Positions 6,352-8,436 of a stretch of DNA of 8,436 nt are shown here, piece after piece; position 1 is the first letter of the stretch; each line of letters begins with the position of its first letter. The stretch lies in assembly GCA_025999435.1 (NCBI GenBank), contig BNXH01000069.1, positions 1-8,436 of the forward strand, given 5' to 3'. Both the position numbers and the translations under genes were made by a program. The notes under the pieces are model-generated. The model was given only the letters and a program-made list of their open reading frames with translations. It was not told where the DNA came from and ran no database searches. The stretch comes from Bacteroidia bacterium. Lineage in GTDB: Bacteria; Bacteroidota; Bacteroidia; Bacteroidales; Dysgonomonadaceae.

Positions 6352-7071
6352 ATGGAAAAGATTAAAACTGATTTGGAGAGTTTAAAATTACCGGGCATGA
6401 CATCCTGCCTGAAAGCCCTGGAGGAGACCCGCAGGGTACATGAGCTTAGCTTTACCGACGGGCTAAAGCTACTGTTGCAGGCTGAGCAGGACTATCGAGA
6501 GGAAAAGCGATACGCCCGTTTACTAAAGAACGCCACCTTCCGTTACAGGGCTTCAATAGAGGAACTGAGCTTTGACCGGGCAAGGGGGTTGGAACAATCC
6601 GCTGTGATGAACCTTGCCTCCGGTAATTTTATCCGCAATGGAGACTCTGTCCTGATTACAGGACAAACCGGATGCGGAAAAAGTTTCCTGGCCTCCTCCC
6701 TGGGAACCCAGGCTTGCAGGTTGGGCTTCTCGGTGGCCTATCATAATACCCAAAAGCTAATGGTCAAAATTAAATACGCAAGGCTCGATGGCAGCGTAAT
6801 CCGTTTCTTTGAAAAACTGGCGAAAACCGAACTGCTCATTCTCGATGACTTCGGACTGGCCGCCATGGATAACCAGCAACAGCTGGACCTGCTGGAAATT
6901 ATTGAGGACAGGCATACGGTTAAAGCTACGATTATCGTTAGCCAACTCCCCGTGGATAAATGGTTTGATATATTCCCCGAAGAGACAATTGCTGACTCAA
7001 TACTTGACAGGATAGTACACTCTTCATACCGTTTTGAGCTGAAAGGGGAAAGTTTAAGAAAAAAAAGGTAA
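6352..7071 (+). CDS. istB: IS21-family helper ATPase IstB
   Basis: This 239-residue AAA+ ATPase is related to DnaC/DnaA-type loaders. Walker A is GQTGCGKS (104-111) and Walker B is LLILDDFG (161-168). The sensor-1 region is IIVSQLP (194-200), and a conserved ILDRIVHSS segment (217-225) contains the likely arginine finger R220. The N-terminal helical domain (about 1-80) is as in other IstB proteins. IstB oligomerises on target DNA, bends it and delivers it to IstA. The start is preceded by A-rich AAAACAAAAGTAAAA, the usual Bacteroidetes pattern. The C-terminus is basic (LRKKR). All key residues are intact, so the IS appears functional. Confidence 0.96.
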   Translation: MEKIKTDLESLKLPGMTSCLKALEETRRVHELSFTDGLKLLLQAEQDYREEKRYARLLKNATFRYRASIEELSFDRARGLEQSAVMNLASGNFIRNGDSVLITGQTGCGKSFLASSLGTQACRLGFSVAYHNTQKLMVKIKYARLDGSVIRFFEKLAKTELLILDDFGLAAMDNQQQLDLLEIIEDRHTVKATIIVSQLPVDKWFDIFPEETIADSILDRIVHSSYRFELKGESLRKKR

Positions 7072-7100
7072 TTTTGTCATGAATAAATAGTCTCTCCTTT

Positions 7101-7124
7101 GGGTGCATATCACCAGATTCAATG
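7101..7124 (-). repeat. IS end-related repeat R2, inner right copy
   Basis: Read on the minus strand it is GAATCTGGTGATATGCACCC with a short lead, matching the left copies but one base shorter in the middle. It directly abuts the outer right repeat. Confidence 0.75.
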
Positions 7125-8291
7125 GGTGCACTTCATCAGATTCTCCACTATTACACCTATTCGGCTTCAGGCGTGAAGCTGAAGACCGAGCAGCGTTACG
7201 ACCCTACCTTGCAGCTTTCTCCTGTACAGACAACCACCCCTGCAACGGATGGTTTTACCGATTACAAGAATACTGACTACGTGGGTAATATCATTTATGA
7301 AACGGAGAAAAAGGGGACTGCTGTAACGAACAAAACAAGAATATTGGTTGATGGCGGCTATATCGAAGGTTACCATTACTATTTGAATGACCACTTGGGT
7401 AACAACCGGATGACAGTCAACCAGAATGGAGTAAAGACCCAGTGGAACCATTATTACCCGTTTGGAACAGCCTTTGCCGATAAGTACGATAATGGAACGA
7501 ACCAGCCTTACAAGTACAACGGCAAGGAGCTGGATCAGATGCACGGCTTGAACCTGTATGATTACTCGGCAAGGTACTATGAAAGTGCAATAGGCAGGTT
7601 TACTACTGTGGATCCGCTGGCGGAGAAGTATTACTCGATCAGTCCGTATGCGTATTGTGCCAATAATCCGTTGAGGTATGTGGATTTAAAAGGAGATAGC
7701 TTAACCTATCATGGAGATAGAGATGCAGCGATAAATATGCATAATACACATTTAGGAGGGTATTATACTACTTCCATAGATGAGAATGGCCTTGTTTCAA
7801 TGTCAGCTGTTTCAGGGATGGATTTAAGCAAAATGACGCCTGAGCAGAAAGCTTATGCAGATGTATTAGATGCAGTTGTGAATGGCACCGATGGCATGAC
7901 AACAATTGATATAGTAGAAAATAGTAGCGACGTACTTATTGGGGATTTGCAACTTTCAGCTATAGATGTCGGAGATATTTCTAAATTACCTCAAAGTGGG
8001 TTACTTCCATCGAATGGAATGGGAGCGATGATACATGAAGTAAAAGAGCAATATAATGTACAGGTAGTTAATAGAGGGGATAAAAGTAGTAACCTTAAAA
8101 ATTGGAAAGCCCATATGGGAGGATCAAATACAGAATCTAAGGTTGTTGGCGCAGGAATAAATCCAGATCGTCCTACGACGACATTCCCATCGGGTTCAAA
8201 AGATGGCTATATTGATGTTTCTTCTAATAAAGGAAATGCTAGAATACACTTTAGAAATTATAATGTAACAGGAGTTAGCTACTTTAAATGA
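7122..8291 (+). CDS. Right part of the orphan Rhs core plus tip CT2; ATG supplied by the IS end
   Basis: The 389-residue frame begins inside the IS right end (ATG 7122), giving MGALHQILH before the native sequence YYTYSASGVKL. Residues about 10-191 are the Rhs core, including YHYYLNDHLGNNR, HYYPFG and a 35-residue block (134-168) identical to the upstream Rhs protein. The core ends in VDLKGDS, lacking the proline of the usual DPxG. Residues 192-389 form tip CT2, unrelated to CT1 and more AT-rich. CT2 carries H305-E306-x-x-E309 (GAMIHEVKEQYN), then AH at 330-331 and E337, a possible hydrolase or metal site. Before the insertion the orphan, from ATG 4299, would have had about 414 residues and no N-terminal shell. 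Expression now is doubtful: no Shine-Dalgarno or convincing promoter precedes 7122. It may serve as a silent tip donor. Confidence 0.85.
   Translation: MGALHQILHYYTYSASGVKLKTEQRYDPTLQLSPVQTTTPATDGFTDYKNTDYVGNIIYETEKKGTAVTNKTRILVDGGYIEGYHYYLNDHLGNNRMTVNQNGVKTQWNHYYPFGTAFADKYDNGTNQPYKYNGKELDQMHGLNLYDYSARYYESAIGRFTTVDPLAEKYYSISPYAYCANNPLRYVDLKGDSLTYHGDRDAAINMHNTHLGGYYTTSIDENGLVSMSAVSGMDLSKMTPEQKAYADVLDAVVNGTDGMTTIDIVENSSDVLIGDLQLSAIDVGDISKLPQSGLLPSNGMGAMIHEVKEQYNVQVVNRGDKSSNLKNWKAHMGGSNTESKVVGAGINPDRPTTTFPSGSKDGYIDVSSNKGNARIHFRNYNVTGVSYFK
7124..7147 (-). repeat. IS right terminal repeat
   Basis: The minus strand reads TGGAGAATCTGATGAAG and ends CACCC. It matches the left terminus TGGATAATCTTGAG...CACCC with one base missing. 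The element ends TCCA at 7147, next to CTATTA. Confidence 0.88.
7148..7153 (+). repeat. Target-site duplication, right copy
   Basis: CTATTA, identical to 4400-4405. The downstream codons (TAC ACC TAT TCG) continue the rhs frame. Confidence 0.88.
7695..8288 (+). other. Variable C-terminal tip CT2 of the orphan rhs module
   Basis: About 198 residues follow the VDLKG core end. The first half is acidic and helix/strand mixed (MTPEQKAYADVLDAVVNGTD, then DIVENSSDVLIGDLQLSAID). The second half carries GMGAMIHEVKEQYNVQV and KAHMGGSNTESKVVG, with potential catalytic or metal-binding residues H305, E306, E309, H331 and E337 (numbering from ATG 7122). The end is strand-rich (YIDVSSNKGNARIHF). HExxE is not the canonical HExxH of zincins. 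I cannot assign a named toxin family; a hydrolase or peptidase-like effector is a guess from the motif. Confidence 0.55.
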
Positions 8292-8297
8292 TTTAAA

Positions 8298-8436
8298 ATG
8301 AAAAAATTTGTGTTAATTGTTTTTTGTTTTATCTTTTTTTCTCAATTATCGTTTGGATGCGATAGCATTAGTGTAGTGGTAGATTCGATTTTTGATCATC
8401 ATATAAAATCACTGGAGCAAAGTACCACAGATACTC
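8298..8436 (+). CDS. Secreted or lipoprotein-like protein, 3'-partial, candidate CT2 immunity protein
   Basis: ATG at 8298, 6 bp after the CT2 stop, opens a frame that runs off the window (46 residues visible). MKKFVLIVFCFIFFSQLSFGC is a clear signal peptide: a basic start and a long hydrophobic core, ending in G-C. The cysteine at residue 21 (SFGC) could be lipidated, although serine at -3 is not the preferred lipobox residue, so signal peptidase I cleavage is also possible. The mature part begins DSISVVVDSIFDHHIKSLEQ. An earlier ATG at 8288 stops after two codons. Its place right after a toxin tip suggests an immunity protein acting in the periplasm, which would imply that CT2 works there. 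This is inferred from position alone. Confidence 0.6.
   Translation, partial: MKKFVLIVFCFIFFSQLSFGCDSISVVVDSIFDHHIKSLEQSTTDT

Larger units (their letters stand above)
4406..7147 (+). mobile_element. Complete IS21-family insertion sequence, 2742 bp
   Basis: The element has IS21-family istA and istB in the usual order and orientation. It has related inverted ends: TGGATAATCT on the left and TGGAGAATCT read inward from the right, both continuing to CACCC. It is flanked by a CTATTA duplication, within the 4-8 bp range of the family. It contains five left and two right copies of an end-related repeat. Excision plus loss of one duplication copy restores an unbroken rhs frame, which independently confirms the boundaries. 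Both genes are full length with intact motifs, so it may be active. It lies inside the orphan rhs module. Confidence 0.95.

Noticed and set aside
6809..7015. 68-codon plus-strand frame overlapping istB
   Set aside because: It is out of frame within the conserved AAA+ domain and has no independent features.
7069..7076. TAATTTTG as an outward promoter at the IS right end
   Set aside because: It matches the -7 consensus, but the nearest upstream TTTG (7033-7036) is about 32 bp away instead of about 20. Not supported well enough to list as a feature.

Overview
The window looks like an accessory locus from a Bacteroidetes (probably Bacteroidales) chromosome. The signs are an Rhs shell of the Bacteroides/Parabacteroides/Dysgonomonas style, A-rich sequence instead of Shine-Dalgarno motifs before most start codons, and candidate TTTG/TAnnTTTG-type promoter elements. 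No rRNA, tRNA or CRISPR was seen. The organism assignment is inference from protein style, not from a marker gene.

Layout: (1) From the left edge to 3449 lies the 3' part of a large Rhs/YD-repeat gene. It has YD repeats, an inserted beta-rich domain with a Gly/Pro hinge, the conserved Rhs core ending at a DPNG motif, and a variable C-terminal tip of about 182 residues (CT1). (2) Tightly behind it are two AT-rich genes: a 55-codon two-helix membrane protein (3456-3623) and an RDD-family membrane protein (3626-4144). They sit where immunity genes are expected. (3) 4145-4289 is non-coding and holds three hairpins. (4) At about 4290 a second, 5'-truncated copy of the Rhs core begins without an N-terminus. 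It is an orphan rhs tip that would have encoded about 414 residues from the ATG at 4299. (5) That orphan is split by a complete 2742-bp IS21-family element (4406-7147, istA + istB) flanked by the 6-bp duplication CTATTA. Removing the IS and one duplication copy restores the reading frame exactly. (6) The orphan resumes at 7148, completes the core and ends in a different tip (CT2, about 198 residues) with an HExxE motif. (7) A new secreted or lipoprotein-like gene begins at 8298 and runs off the right edge; it is the candidate CT2 immunity gene.

The locus reads as a polymorphic-toxin (rhs-CT/immunity) cassette array. The expressed Rhs carries CT1 with its neighbours, and an older or alternative tip module (CT2 plus partner) is parked downstream with enough shared core DNA for recombination to swap tips. 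The IS21 insertion has since split the stored module, although the IS end supplies an in-frame ATG for the right half. The most novel parts are the two unassigned tips and their putative immunity proteins, the seven-copy end-repeat array of the IS, and an RNA hairpin that would hide the istA start codon in read-through transcripts.
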